Part shown: positions 50,442 through 62,549 of the stretch, piece by piece
Position numbering within the stretch: the first letter of the stretch is position 1
Layout of the letters: the number at the start of each line of letters is the position of its first letter
Assembly (NCBI GenBank): GCA_025917655.1
Contig: CP084620.1
Coordinates: 1,612,001 to 1,676,000 of the forward strand
Reading direction: 5' to 3'
Length of the DNA stretch: 64,000 bases
DNA from: Chlorella sorokiniana
Lineage: Eukaryota > Chlorophyta > Trebouxiophyceae > Chlorellales > Chlorellaceae
The notes under the pieces: model-generated
Databases searched by the model: none
Told to the model about the DNA's origin: nothing
The model's input: only the letters and a program-made list of their open reading frames with translations
Position numbers and translations under genes: made by a program

Positions 50442-52970
50442 TCACTGACCCGCGCCGTCGCCCCTCTTGGGCTGCGCGTAGCCCACCCGGATCCTGCGGC
50501 CCAGCAGGTTGGTGCCATCCAGCGCCTGCGCCTGGTCCAGCCCCTCCTCCTCCCTGCGGCAGCCGCGCAGCAGCTTGGGCCTCCTCGACGCTGCGCGCAC
50601 GCCCCCAGCTGTGGTGCCAGGCGCTGCGGCCCCAGAAACTTGCATGCGTTGAAGGATCCCCCCCCCACCACACACACACACACAAGCTCACCACACCACA
50701 CACAACCCCCACCCGCCACCCACACACAAACCCACCACACCTGAAGTGGATGTGCGCAAAGCCCTTGGGCTTGCCCGTGTCCTTGTCCGTGTGCAGCCGC
50801 ACCTTGGTGACGCCGTACGGCTCAAACAGGCGGGCCAGCGCCTTGTCGTCCGCCTCGTACGCCACGTTGCCTGTGTGTGTGTGTGGGGGGGGTGGGGGCG
50901 CGCGGGGCGAGTTGGGTTTTGGTGCATGGTGTGTGTGGGGGGGGAGGGAGATGTCAGAATGTAGCCCAAGCTGTCCAGTCAAGATGGAGGGGGCAGCTTC
51001 TGCGAGCGCCAGTAGGCAGGCAGCCCCACAAGGCGGCAGCGCCCCGCCTCAGCGCACCGACGTATGCCACGTGGTAGCCGGGGTCTTGGGCGCGGGGCCC
51101 GCGTGCTGCCTCTTGCTGGGCGCAGGCGCGGCGCCGACGTCCTGCTGCTGCTGCCGCCGCGGCTGCCGGCCCGGCTGTTCCTGCTGCGCCTGCTGTGGCG
51201 CAGCCTGCTCAGCGGGCGGCTCGTCGTAGCGCGTTGGGGGCGAGGCCTGCGGTGCCGCCCGCTGCGCAGGCGCCGCCTCCTGCGCACGCTGCCGGTCCTT
51301 GGCCGACGGCCGGCACTTCATGACCTTGAGGGTCTGCCCGTCGCACTGCTCCCCGTTGCACGCCAGGGCCGCCTGGTACGCCTCCTCCTGCCGTGGTGGG
51401 GGTGGGAGGCGCAGGGCGGCGCAGCGTGAGGCACAGCCACGCATCGCGCCGGCGGCGACGTGCGCAGCAGAGCGCAGCAGGAGCCTGGCGCGCCGGGCAG
51501 CAGCGCACCGTCTTGAAGGTGATGAAGGCGATGCCGCGGAAGCGCCCGTGTCTGGGAAGGTCATCATGTCCAGGCTCTCGATCTCGCCGCAGTAGCCCCA
51601 GTACTCCCAGATCTGTGTGGTGGGAGGGGGAGGCGCTCGGTTTAGGCATGGCGCGACACTTCACCTGCCCCTGCTTGCAGCAGGCACATCGGGAGAGGCA
51701 CGCTTGCTCCCAAACTTGCCTTTCCGCTTGCTACGCCAGGCCGCAGAGACGAACAGATGCGCTGCTACCTCCCTCCCACACACACGCACACGCACACGCA
51801 CACTCACGCACCTGATCCTCGCTGTAGCCGTAGGGCATGCCGCCCACGTACACGCGCCGCGGCACAAACTCGCCCGCCTGCTGCGCCTGCTGCGCAGCGC
51901 CCTCGTCGTCGCTGTCTGACGAGGAGCTGTTGCTGCTGCTGTCGTCGCCGCTGCTGGCTGCCTCCTTGGCCGCCCCGCCAGCACCCTCTCCCTCATCCTC
52001 GCTGCTGCTGCTGTCGTCGCTGCTGCTGTCGCTCTCGCTGCTGCTGGCTGCAGCCTGCTTGGGGGCAGGCCTCCCCTCCTCCTGCTGCTCATCCTCATCG
52101 CTCTCCTCCTCGCTGCTGCTCTCCTCATCTTCACTGCTGCTGCTGCTCTCCTCCTCCTCGCTGCTCGCCTCGCTGCTCTCCTCGCTGCTGCTGCCCCCTC
52201 CTCCTCCTCCTTCGCGCCTGCAGCACCGACAGCAGCAGGGGGCCGCGTGGCTCCCCGCTGCCAAAGCCAAAAGAGAAGGCCGCCCGCCCGCGGCAGCAGG
52301 GGGCTGCGGGCGCATCCGTGGTGGGAGCGAAGCCTGCGAAAGGTTGTTCAGAGCGAGCATGCATGAGGTTGCTGCTCTTCACCGCAGCTGCAGGCCAGCG
52401 CTCGTGCACAGCGGCTGGCTGGCCCCCGGTCCCCGGCCATGCAAGCAGCGCCGCCGCCTTTCGACTCACCCAGAGCTTGCCGCATGCGCTGCGCCTCCTC
52501 TGCGTTGCCGGGGCCAGACACGCGCTCCTCGGGACTCAGCAGCACCGGCCCATCCACCCCCTTCTTCTTCTTCTTCTTGCTGCTTTTCTGGCCGTCCTCG
52601 CCGTCGCCGGCTGCGGGCGTGGCAGCAGCGGGGAGCATGTCGCCGCCCTCTGCAGGCGAGGGCGCCGCAGGAGCCGGCTGGTCCTTGTTGGCCTTTTTGG
52701 CCGCTTTCGACGCCTCCCGCTCTGCCCGTGCCGCCGCCTTCTGCTCGTCCGTCCACCGCGGCTTCTTGCGCTGCTTCTGGGCGGCCGCTGGCTGGTCGCC
52801 GGCCTCGCTGGCCGAGACCGCCGTCCCGTTCTGCGCCCCATCCGCCTCTTGCCCTGCCTCTGCCTCCCTCGCCTTGCGCTTGGCCTTCTTCTCCTTCTTC
52901 TCCCTCTTCTCCTTCTTTGAACTTGGTGTGCCGTCGGCAGTTACGGTAGAGGCTGGCGCTTGCTCTCCAT
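50442..52970 (-). CDS. Nucleolin/PHIP1-like protein with acidic region and two RRMs
   Basis: RNA-binding protein resembling plant PHIP1 and nucleolin-like proteins. The N-terminal half is Lys-rich (SSKKEKREKKEKKAKRKARE) with Ala and Glu; exon 1 runs from ATG 52970 to about 52471. A long Ser/Glu/Asp stretch follows (SSSEESSEASSEEEESSSSS, about 52200-51900). RRM1 is split over three exons: RRVYVGGMPYGYSEDQ (to 51812), IWEYWGYCGEIESLDMMTF and GRFRGIAFITFKT (51612-51510), EEAYQAALACNGEQCDGQTL (from 51387). RRM2 reads NVAYEADDKALARLFEPYG with KGFAHIHFR (50870-50741) and ends LLGRRIRVGYAQPKRGDGAG (50591-50442). RNP1 and RNP2 motifs are intact. The first residues of RRM2 are split by the intron after 51058. 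In-frame coding-like sequence continues upstream of 52970 to an AG near 53046, so an extra 5' exon is possible. Likely nucleolar or RNA-transport role. Confidence 0.82.
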
Positions 52971-53661
52971 CCATCAACACAGCCGACAGGTCAGTGTACC
53001 GGCTGTACAGGATGCTGTTGTCCAGCGGCTGGCTGCCACCCACCAACGGCGACTGCAAGAGCAAGAGGAACAGCTGGCTGCAATAGAAACAGCGCTGGCG
53101 GCAGAGGGCGGCGACAGGGCGAGGGCCGTGGGTGCGGCTGCATGCATTCCTGTCTGCGCATTGAGGTTGTCAAAGGTCCGATGCGCATGCCGAGGGAGCG
53201 AAAGAGCCGCAACAGTCTACCTTCCGTTTGCCCCGCTGCATGGCATGCACAGACTCGAAGCAGGGGCCGGGAGATGCCTAATCGATGGGATGTCCAACTT
53301 CAATATCGCGTCCAACCTGCTGCTGGAGAGCGCAAAGACCGGCAGCCCGAAGTTTTGGCAGGCGGCTGGCTTGTTTGATGATGATGGGACGTGTTGTATA
53401 AATTCAATTATGGCTTGTATGCATAAAAAAACGCAGCAACACTCTCCTGGCCGCGCTGAAGTCTCGCCAGCTCGGCTTGCTAGCGTGGTGCGCAATGGCT
53501 TCCGGCACTGCTTGTATCGTCTATTCATGCGTTCACTATTAGTTTTTCTAAGTGTCAATATAGCCGCTCTTGGTGACCAGTTTGCGCGAGTTTTGGGCCC
53601 CCGCTGCTGGCTGCCTTTTTGTTCAATTTTAGGAGCCTAAAGACATTAGTTTGGGTGTAGA
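52971..53661. other. Intergenic region of lower GC
   Basis: About 690 bases between divergent genes, clearly richer in A/T than the surroundings, especially 53370-53660. Open frames here show no recognisable domain. It must include the promoter of the two-RRM gene and that of the plastid protein gene. Confidence 0.5.
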
Positions 53662-56526
53662 ATGCGAATACAAGCCCCAGTAACGCCTGTGGGAGCCATT
53701 CCAAGGCAGTGCACATGTGTGCCGTTTATCGGACGGCCCTCTAGGCTATTCCTGACATGCAAAGCCAACTACCGGTGGAGTGCAGGTGAAGAGCAGCTCT
53801 CCTGACGCTATTTGTTGCACTGCCGTTGCTGCCGCCGCTCCCGCTCACTCCTTGGCCAACATTGACACTCTTCTCTGACGTCGCGTGTAGATGGCGACGG
53901 GGGCGCATGCGGGAGTCTTTATATGGCATTGACGACAACGGGGAGCCCCAGAGCAGTGCCCCTGCCAGGAACAGCGGCTCGAGCGCTGGAGGCAGCGGTG
54001 ACAGCAGCGGCTGGCCCGAGGACTGGCAGCAGTGGCTGGATGCGGCTGACGAGCAGCAGGCGCCACCTGCTCAAGCAGCTGGGGCACAGTGGGAGGCATG
54101 GGAAGCAGCTGCCAGCACCAGCAGCACTGCGCCCGGCAGCAATGCAGGCAGGTGGCGGGCGCGAGCATCTGTTGGCCGCGCCCCCAGCGCGAGCGCATTG
54201 CCCGGCGGCGGCAGCAGGCAGCAGAGGCTGCAGCGGCAGCAGCAGCTGCTGGCAGGCAAGAGAGTCCGTGGGTCGAGGCAGAGCTGGACCAGCTGCGCCG
54301 CAGGCAAAGAGCAGCAGCGCGTCGCTCTGGAGGGGCAGCTGGCGGCGACGGCGGATCCCCCCGCCCCGCCGCTCCCGGACCAGATGGCGGAGGAGTGGGG
54401 CCCGCTGGAGGGAGCACCTGCCGCCGCTTCAGCAGCCGCAGAGGACTGGGGCTGGGCAGCAGAGTCCTGGGCTGGCGGCCAGGGGCCCCGCCCTGCGCGG
54501 CAACGCTTCGGTGGGCAGGCAGAGGCAGATGCTCCAGCAGGCGCAGGGCCGGGCAGCAGCTGGGAGCTTGCAGCACAGCAGCGGTTGCTGCGGCGGCGCC
54601 GCCGCACGGGGGTGATCGACCCTCTGGCGGACGACATTGATGGCGGACGTTATGCTGCCAAAGGCAATGGCTCGGCAGCAGCTGATCAGCAGCCGCAGCA
54701 GCAGCAGCGACGAGGCGATGAATTTGCCAGCCGCGATGGTGCTGAAGCTTATGGGAGCACTGGCTGGCAGCAGCAGCAGCAGCAGCAGCAAGAGTGGGCT
54801 GAGGAATATGGCTTACCCTTCGACGAAGATGAGGATGGGTCGCCGCGCTGGTCAGACGAGCAGTACGATGAGGAGTACAGCGAGCAGTACGAACCCGGCG
54901 TGACGGTGGAGCCAGACATTGCACTGCTGAGCACAGGTGCTTGTCCCTTGCTGCTGGCTGCAGGCCTGAGCGCAGCCGCTGCGCAAGCCGAACAACGTCT
55001 GGCCTCTTACTGCTGATCGTTTCTTTCCCAGCTCCTCGTCCCCCCCCCCCCCCCCACCCCCCACCCCACCCCACCCCACACCCCACACACATACACCGCA
55101 GACGAGCTGGAGCGCATGCTGCCCGTGGTGCCCAACGCGGAGCAGGCTGCCTTCTACAACGGCTCGGCCACGGACGGGGTGCAGCGGTGGGGCGCGGCGC
55201 TGGCGGCCACAGTGGTGAGGGCCGGAGCCCGGCGGGCCCTGCACCCTGCTCTGCCCTGGGCTGTGTGCATCCCTGGAGGGGCCCCACCCACCCTTGCAGC
55301 CCCCTCCCCGCCGGCCTCCCACCCTTCCAGCCTGCGCTGCCCGGCCCCACCCTCCCAACCCCCCTTGTGGCGCCCGCAGGTGTTCAGCAAGGTGGCGCTG
55401 CTGGCCGCCTCCTCGCTGTCCTGGCCCCTCTGGTGGCCCTGGGCCCTGTCCGCAAAGAAGAACTGGCAGCTGCGGCGGCAGTACAGGTGGGCCGGCAGCC
55501 CGGCGCTGGCGCACAGCAGGCACAGCAGCGGCTGGTCCGGTGCCTGCCACACTGCCCTCTGCTGCCCCTGCACCGTAACCACAGGGCACTTGCTTCTTTT
55601 CCCCGCAGGTATGGCGGGCTGTGGCGCACCCAAGTGCTGGAGGTGACCATCAGCGGCCGCCCCGCCCCTTCACACAGCTGGACGGCGGCGGCGGCGCCAC
55701 GCTGCGCATGGCCCGCATCCTGGTGGGGGACCCGGGTGGGGCGCAGACAGAGATGGTGCTGCCCTTCGACAGCAGGTGGGAGGAGGAGGGGGTGGGGATG
55801 CATGCTGATGCGCGGTGTGTGGTCGTGTGCTGCTGCCGGCTCCAGCCTGTGTGTGTGTGGCGGCTCGGCGTGGCGGCAGGCTGACCGCCGCAAGCTGGGC
55901 AGGCCAGCCGGCAGGCATCCGCTGCACACTGCTCCCTTGCGCACACACAGTCGCTGAACCAGGGAGGAGGGATGTGCTGCGCAGGTACGAGCTCATCCAG
56001 CCGGGCGAGGGCGCTGAGCTGGTGGTGCTCAGCGCAGACCCCTCCTTCCGCCGCTTTAAGGTAGGGCGGCTGGGTGGAAGGCGGCAGGCGGGCCAGGGGC
56101 GGCGGCCTGCCCACCCGCCTGGCAGGGCTGGGCATCACTGATGACGGTGCCAGCGTTTGTTGTGTTGTGGCGCTTGGGCTGACGCCAGGGCACGCCGCCC
56201 TACTCCTCCATCCACCTTCCCGGCCCCATACCCCCTGCTTCCCCGGGCGTTGCGCCCCTGTACCCTTGCAGGCTGTGAAGGACGTGTACCTTCCGGGCAG
56301 CGGGCTGTGGGTCAGCGAGTATCCCCACGCCGACCGCACCGCTCTGCTGGAGATCTCGCTGGCGGTGGAGCGGGAGGCGCAGCAGGAGGCAGGGGCGCCA
56401 GGTCAGCCCTGGACGCCTGCTGGGGGCCCTGCCTACGGCGGGCCAGGCCAGACTGGCGAGGCGCAGCAGCGGTATGGCGGCTCCTGGCAGCAAGACGAGT
56501 TTGGCGTGGGGAACTCAATGTACTGA
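53662..56526 (+). CDS. Conserved plastid-lineage membrane protein of unknown function
   Basis: Seven exons: 53662-53785, 53891-54936, 55102-55214, 55380-55486, 55609-55775, 55984-56060, 56272-56526. Exon 1 encodes a leader without acidic residues (MRIQAPVTPVGAIPRQCTCV) typical of a plastid transit peptide. Exon 2 is a long Gln/Ala/acidic low-complexity region containing GKEQQRVALEGQLAA and RTGVIDPLADDIDGGRYAAK. The conserved core reads LERMLPVVPNAEQAAFYNGS, KVALLAASSLSWPLWWPWAL (membrane segment), RRQYRYGGLWRTQVLEVTIS, ARILVGDPGGAQTEMVLPFD and RYELIQPGEGAELVVLSADP, then VKDVYLPGSGLWVSEYPHAD. I recall similar proteins in cyanobacteria and plant plastids but cannot name the family. Joining exons 1 and 2 needs one more G in the GGGGG run near 53900. 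The next gene follows in the same direction about 130 bases on. Confidence 0.7.
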
Positions 56527-56641
56527 CAAGTTTTGGCGGCCCGGCCCCTATAATTTTTGCCACCCTCGTTTCATGCTCTGCACACGCCCTTTGCCATGCC
56601 CTCTTCCTTGATCATTCTCCAGCTGAATTCTGTGTGCAATG

Positions 56642-56646
56642 TGTAA
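56642..56646 (+). terminator. TGTAA polyadenylation signal of the plastid protein gene
   Basis: TGTAA 116 bases after the stop at 56526 and only 12 bases before the first candidate start codon of the next gene. Confidence 0.55.
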
Positions 56647-56657
56647 GGAAAGCAAGC

Positions 56658-58323
56658 ATGCTTGTCCAGATCATTTTGAACAGTCGCAAGCTGGGCCCAG
56701 CGTGTGCATCCACCCGCCTGCGCCCAGCGTGGCAGGCGCCTGTCCGAACTCCTCAGGCTGGTCCGCTGCCTTTGCCTGCGCAGCGTGGCTGGCTCATGGC
56801 TGAACTAGACGTCCGAAGCTTCTTGGCCGGCTTGGTCAGCCCGTTCCTGTTGATAGGAACTTACAAGCTTGCCAGGTCGCTGTTGGCTGCCAGGCATCCC
56901 GTGGACGTTGAGCCTCATCCGCAAGGGTTGAAGGCAAGCTGGAGCCGCCTCGATGCAGCCGCAGGCGGTGCCGTGCAAGTGCAGGCCGTTGCAGGCGCCA
57001 AGGTGCGGGCGCTTCTCGCCCGCCCGCCCTGCAGCCCTCTGCGAGCCGCGCTGCTTCTTGCCCCGCCGCAGGTTGTCATCACCGGCAGCACCCGCGGGCT
57101 GGGCCTGCACCTGGCCCGCCAGTTTCTGTCCCTGGGCGACGATGTGGTGATCAGCAGCCGGTCTGCGGAGGCGGTGGAGGAGACGGCGGCCAAGCTGCGG
57201 GGAGTACCCGGGCTGCCAGGTGGTGGGCGTGCCCGCCGACGTCTCCAAGCCCGCAGACGTGGAGCGGCTGGCCAGCAAGGCGGTGGAGGAGCTGGGCCAG
57301 ATTGTGAGGGCCGGGGGAAGTGGGGGTGGGGGTTACAAAGCCAGCCGCTGCGCATTTTTGCCCCGCCAGTCCGCCCTTGCGCCGCTGGATGGCTGCCGTA
57401 CTTTGATGGCACCCACCCACCACCACATTCTACTGCTTCTTCCGCCCTCAGGACATCTGGGTACAGAATGCGGCGCTGTCCGCCTCCGTCAAGAACCCCG
57501 TGGCCTCCACCTCCCCCGCCGAGCTGTGCGCCGTGGTCGGCACCAACCTGACGGGCTCGCTGCTGGGTGCCCGCGCCGCCATCGCCCGTATGGCCGCCCA
57601 GCCCGGCGGCGGCAAGCTGTTCCTGGTGGACGGCAACGGCGCGTGGGGCAACGCCACCCCGGCAACGCGGCGTACGGCGCCACCAAGCGCGCGCTGACCC
57701 AGCTCAAGGACAGCCTGGCTGCCGAGGCGGCGGGCAGCGGCGCGGGGTGCACCTGCTCTCCCCAGGCATGGTGGCCACGGACCTGCTGACGCGCTACGCC
57801 GACAACCCGCGCGCAGGTGACCCCGGCCCCCTCCAGCAGCTCAGCTTTGCTTAAACAAGGGGGAGGGCCTCTGCAGGGACAACTCTGCTGGGCTGCTGCC
57901 CGCACGCCCACGCTCGCACGCTGGTGCAGCGCTGCCACAGGGCGGGGCGCTCCCCCGGGTTCTCACGCCGCCGCCGCCGCCCCGCTGCAGCCCGTGCCAT
58001 CAACATCCTGGCGGAGAAGCCTGCCACGGTGGCGGCCTGGCTGGTGCCGCGCCTCAGGTGGGGGGCCCCTTGGTCCGGCTCGCTGCACCCGCGGGGCTGC
58101 CCTGCGCCGCCGCTGCGCTCACCCCTGCCGCCCCGCTCCCGCCCGGTTCCCGCCCTGCAGGGGCGCCAGGGGCAACGGCGAGTACATCAAGTACCTGACC
58201 ATGTGGGGCGTGCTGTGGCGCTTTGCCACCGCATCCAAACGGCGCAACCGCTTTGTGCCCGAGGGCTCCGCCGTCGGCTCCGCCCCCGGCTACCAGCGGC
58301 TGACAGCAACGCCCAGCGGCTGA
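56658..58323 (+). CDS. NYC1/NOL: Short-chain dehydrogenase, chlorophyll(ide) b reductase type (NYC1/NOL-like)
   Basis: NYC1 and NOL reduce chlorophyll b to 7-hydroxymethyl chlorophyll a at the thylakoid in the first step of chlorophyll b breakdown. Exons: 56658-57002, 57072-57303, 57452-57817, 57990-58058, 58161-58323. Motifs: VVITGSTRGLGLHLARQFLS (Rossmann TGxxxGxG), VVGVPADVSKPADVERLASK, DIWVQNAALSASVKNP, GGGKLFLVDGNGAWGNATPG, AAYGATKRALTQLKDSLAAE (YxxxK), VHLLSPGMVATDLLTRYADN and INILAEKPATVAAWLVPRLR, matching NYC1/NOL in order through the C-terminal YIKYLT region. The usual NNAG reads QNAA. The start at 56658 gives a 46-residue extension with no Asp or Glu, like a transit peptide; ATG 56796 would start at MAELDVRSFLAGLVSPFLLI, a single membrane segment. 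Three frame changes in G/C runs. Confidence 0.85.
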
Positions 58324-58876
58324 CGGCAGCGCCGCCGCGCAGCGGGGGCGAGGGTCTGTGTCTGAGGCAGGGCTCTGCCCCTGCCTGGGTGCGCACCGGT
58401 ACGTGGCTGCCTTGGCCCCGCTTCCTGCAGGCGCAGCCGCAGTCGGGGCCGCAGGTGCAGCCTGCAACGATGCAGGTGCACCCTGTCTTACATCTTTCGC
58501 AGGGAGCAGGGTCCATTCTGTCATTCAGTGCTCCCTGGAAACGCGTTTCTTGTGCGGGGACCTGTCCAAAGTGCAGCGCTGCTGGGCGCGCTGCCCGCCG
58601 TTCCAGACTTCTTCAGGGTCGCTCGATGTAATGTAATCTGAGAGATTCGTGACACAGGACCGATTTTTCGGCAATTGACGCCAGATACATCACTCCTGCC
58701 TCTGTCATTCACCGCTTCCGACCCTGCTTGACTTCGAGTCCCTAGCCATTGTATATTGCAATCAAAAGGACCATCTTCACGCGCGGTGAAAGGCCTGGGG
58801 GCGCCCAGCGGCTCGGCACCGCACGCACCCTCGGCACACCACCGCCAAGCGGAGACGCCGCTCTCGCGGGCGTCCC
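58324..58876. other. Intergenic gap with tandem TGTAA signal
   Basis: About 550 bases between two plus-strand genes. It holds the 3' UTR of the SDR gene and the promoter of the LYR gene. Open frames through this stretch are Gln/Pro-rich with no family match. Confidence 0.5.
58627..58636 (+). terminator. Doubled TGTAA polyadenylation signal of the SDR gene
   Basis: TGTAATGTAA, two adjacent copies of the motif, about 300 bases past the SDR stop codon. Confidence 0.55.
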
Positions 58877-59443
58877 ATGGGCGCCCAGCACCGCACCCAG
58901 CTGCTGCGCGCCTACCGAGAGCTGCTGGGCCTGATCAAACGGCTGCCCGGCGAGCAGCGGGCGGCGCAGTGGGCCGAGGCGCGCGGCGCGGTGCGGCGGC
59001 ACGCGGGGGAGGCGGGCGAGGCGGAGCGTCAGGAGCTGCTGAAGCGCCTCATCGCCCGCATCAGCTTCCTGCGCGTGGTGACGCCGCGCCGCCCTGAGAG
59101 GCGTCCGCCACCGGCGCGGGGCACTTTGTGCTGCGGGAGGGCAGGCTGGTGGAGGGGCACGGGCAGAGTGCGGGGGCGAGGTGAGGGCGGCGAGGCTGTC
59201 AGGTTGGGAAGTGTGATGCAGAGCCCAGGCGCCTCTGCTGCCGTGCCCCGCATGCCACAGCGCTCGACGGCTGCAGAGCCAGTGAGCTTGGAGGAGTAAC
59301 GGGCCCCAACAATGCCGCCTCCTCCCCTCCAGGGTCGCCGACGGCTCCATGAGCATGGAGGACGCGCGGCAGCGGCACCAGCAGCTGCTCAAGCGGCAGC
59401 ACTTTGGGCGGGAGCCACCCCCTACAACCCGGGCTCCTTCTGA
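58877..59443 (+). CDS. LYR-motif (complex 1 LYR-like) small protein
   Basis: Start ATG 58877. The N-terminus reads MGAQHRTQLLRAYRELLGLI followed by KRLPGEQR, the LYR-type pattern in which a small helical protein binds acyl carrier protein and helps assemble mitochondrial complexes. Here the tripeptide is AYR, close to LYR. Exon 1 runs to about 59178 (ending HFVLREGRLVEGHGQSAGAR after one frame change near 59100) and exon 2 from 59332 (GSMSMEDARQRHQQLLKRQH). A second small frame change gives an ending YNPGSF and stop at 59441-59443. It is likely mitochondrial; the subfamily is not identified. Confidence 0.6.
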
Positions 59444-60543
59444 GCCGCACACAGCGCTTTCCGCCTGATTGACTCGAACCTGAGCTCGCGCTCATTCCCG
59501 TCTGCCGCCGTCTCCAAAGGTGTTACAGTCTTGCTGCATCGGCGTGGCAGCACAGAGCTGAGGCGCACAACCGGGAAAACTGCGCAGCGAGCGGAAGGCA
59601 TGACCAGGCGTGCGGGCGCCAGGGCAGGGAAAACACACACTTGTGTGCCCCGGCCGATGCCAGCGCAGGCAGGCGGCCGGGAATACTGGGTGGCTTCAGG
59701 CGGGGGGCCTGTGTGGGCCATGAAAGGCGGGAGGGAGGAAGACAAGCGCGAACGACTGGCGCGGGTGGCCGAATTGCAGGGGAAACTTGGTAGCGCAGGG
59801 GGAGGCGGGCGGGGGGTGGCGGCACAAAAGGAAGGGCGCAAAGCGTCTGGGGGTGGGAAAATCGGGGCAAAAGAATTGGAGGGTGGGGCTCATTGAAGAT
59901 TTGCATTGAGCGCTGCCCAGAAGGAACCGAGGGGGCGGGCGCAAGTGGGGATTAGGGAGGGGGGGGGGGACAGCACGGGGACAGGTGTGTGCGTGCGCAA
60001 GGAACAGCGGCGGGCTGGGCGCGCTGAGACAGGGTGACGAGGGCGGTGGCTCTTGTGCGTACGCGGAGAAGGTGGCCAGCACAAGGGGGTGGGGTGGGGT
60101 GGCAGGTGGGATGGCGCAGCGCACAGGGAGGAAAGCACGGCAAAACAGGCTGGTGCCGGACGCAGCGGCGGGCAGGTACACAGGGCAGGTTGGGGGTCGG
60201 CGTCATCGAATCAACCGGGGCGCGCCTCAGCGGCGGCGAATTTGGACCTTGTGGGGGGGGACACAGACACGCGCACACAGAAATAAAAGCAGTGGTGGTG
60301 CAGGGGCGGCGGAGAGCGGGCCCGGGCGGCATGAGGGTTGCAACGCCGCCCCGCAGGGCTGACGCTCGCGCCGCCGCCGCCGTTGGGAAAAGCTGCCGTT
60401 GGGGAGCCGGCACGGGGTGTGTGTGGGGGTGTGTGTGTGTCAATATCAATCGCATCATGTTGTGTGGGGTGGATGGCAGGCGCGCAGGCTGCCAAGAAGC
60501 TGCCACGCGGCCACGGGTGGGCGCCGCCTCTGCGCCGCTGCGG
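59444..60543. other. G-rich intergenic region between convergent genes
   Basis: About 1.1 kb between the LYR gene (+) and the histidine kinase gene (-). The plus strand is strikingly G-rich with many GGG to G10 runs (for example near 59961 and 60085-60110). It should hold both 3' UTRs. I found no coding exon and no clear TGTAA for either gene. Confidence 0.5.
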
Positions 60544-62511
60544 CTAGCGCGGGTGGGCGGCGGCGGGCGGCGGCAGCTCCTGCGCCAGGCGCGGCTGCAC
60601 CAGCGCCAGCACGCGCTGCACGTCCTCCAGGCGGAAGGGCTTGCAGATGAACTCGCGGATGCCCGCCTGGCGGCAGCTCTCGTGCAGCGTGTGCAGCGTG
60701 TCGGCCGACAGCGCCACCACCACCGGCCGCCGCTCCGGGGGCAGCTGCTGCTGCAGCAGGCGGGACGCCTCCAGACCGTCCATCTCTGCGTTGGGGGAGG
60801 GGGGAGCAAGCGGGGTGGTGAGGTGGGGGGTTGCCAGGCGGCGGGCAAGACCCGGCCGGCTGCCAGGCGCGCCTGCTGCACCCCGGGAAGGGCGCAGGCG
60901 CGGCTGGCGGCTGCGCTGGTCGCAGCCCCCTGCGCAGCCCAGCAGCCGCCGCTCACCGGGCATGTGGATGTCCATGAGGCAGAGGTCAAAGTGGTGGGCC
61001 GTGGCGGCCGCCACCGCCAGCGCGCCGTTGCCCACGATGGTGACGGCGGCGTCGGGCACCACCCGCTGCAGCACCTTGCTGATCACCCGCTGGTTGATCA
61101 GGTTGTCCTCAGCAACGAGGATGCGCGGCGGGCGCGCGCGCGGCGGCGGGCGTCACAGGCTGGCTGCCCCCGCCGGCAGCGGCGGGCTCGGCGGGCCGCG
61201 GCGCCCGGCGCTCGCTGGGGCGGCAGCAGAGTCCCGCGGGCACCCCGCTGCCAGCATGACGGCGGCTTGGTGCAGGCGCGCCGAGGCGTCGGCGGTCGCG
61301 GCGGCGTCCGCGCGTCCAGGCTGCTGCGCGCCGAGGAGGCGGTGCTGCTGCGGGAGGGGATGGCGGGCAGCTGGGGGCGCCAGCAGCCGTCGGCGGCAGC
61401 ATCCACGCCGCCGTGCCGCGCCCCAGCCTCAAGGTGCAGGCTCTGCAGGCTGGCGGGCAGGCCGTCGCCGCACGGCCGCCGCTCGCCGCCGTCGCCGGTG
61501 GTGGGGGCGGAGGAGCGAACGGCGGCCACGGCGGCGCAGCCGTCGCCCTCGTCGTCGCCGGCTGCGTGCGGGGAGGCCGCATCGGCGGCGGTGGCTGCCG
61601 CGGTGGCCGCCGCCATCATCTGCCAGCGCCGCCGGTCCAGCACGGAGTTGTCCAGGGACATGCGGCGCTTCATGCTGGTGGACAGGCGGTTGAGGGAGAG
61701 GCGCTCGGGGAGCAGGGAGAGCATCTGGGGGTCGGTGTGCAGCGGCGCCTGCTGCTTGGACCGCGCAAAGGCGGCGGCCTTGAACAGCGCGCCCACCAGC
61801 CGCGCGTGCCGCACAGGCTTGCTGCGAGGGGAGGCAGGCGGGAAAGGGGGGCATGTTTTGAGCCGCTGTAGGAGGCGGCGCCAGCATGAGCAGCAGCGCG
61901 GGCAGCCCGCAGCACCAGGCCAGCCGCCAGCTGCCCGGGTGTAAGCAGCTGCAAGCGGGCGGCTCTTCTGCACGACTCTCGCCCACCCTACACAGCGACA
62001 CAAAACCACACACCTGACTGTGGTGGCCATGGCCTGCAGGTTGAGGGGCAGGTCCTCCCGACGCCCAAGCACCACCAGCGGACGGCCGCGCCAACCCGCG
62101 CGCACGGCTGCAGAGCGGCGTTGGGGGGGACTCAGCTTGGAGCGGGGCGGGCATCAAAGTTCCGGCCTTCAACCAGCGCAACACAATGCTCCGGCCTTCG
62201 ACCGGCGCGACAAACAGCACACGCCCGCGCGCCGCCACACACACAGCTGCTGGCAGCGGATGCGCACAAGGGGAGCGAGTCTGGCCCGTAGGGGCCGCGC
62301 GGGCGCGTGCGCCCACCCACCTTCCAGCGCCTTGTCGGGGTGGTGATGCAGAAGTCGCGGGTGTCTGCCTCAGCCTCGGGCGCGCACCCGGCCCGCCCGT
62401 ACGGCGCCACCTCCACCTCCATGCCCAGCAGCGCGCAGCTCTGAGCCACCTGGGTGGCGGTGGGGCCGTGGGCCACGTCGATCACCACGTGGCGGCCGCG
62501 CAGCGGCGACG

Positions 62512-62549
<38 letters not shown>

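Noticed and set aside
52960-53640. Plus-strand open frame of 226 codons in the A/T-rich gap
   Set aside because: Starts antisense inside the two-RRM gene, has no domain, and its composition changes abruptly where the gene ends.
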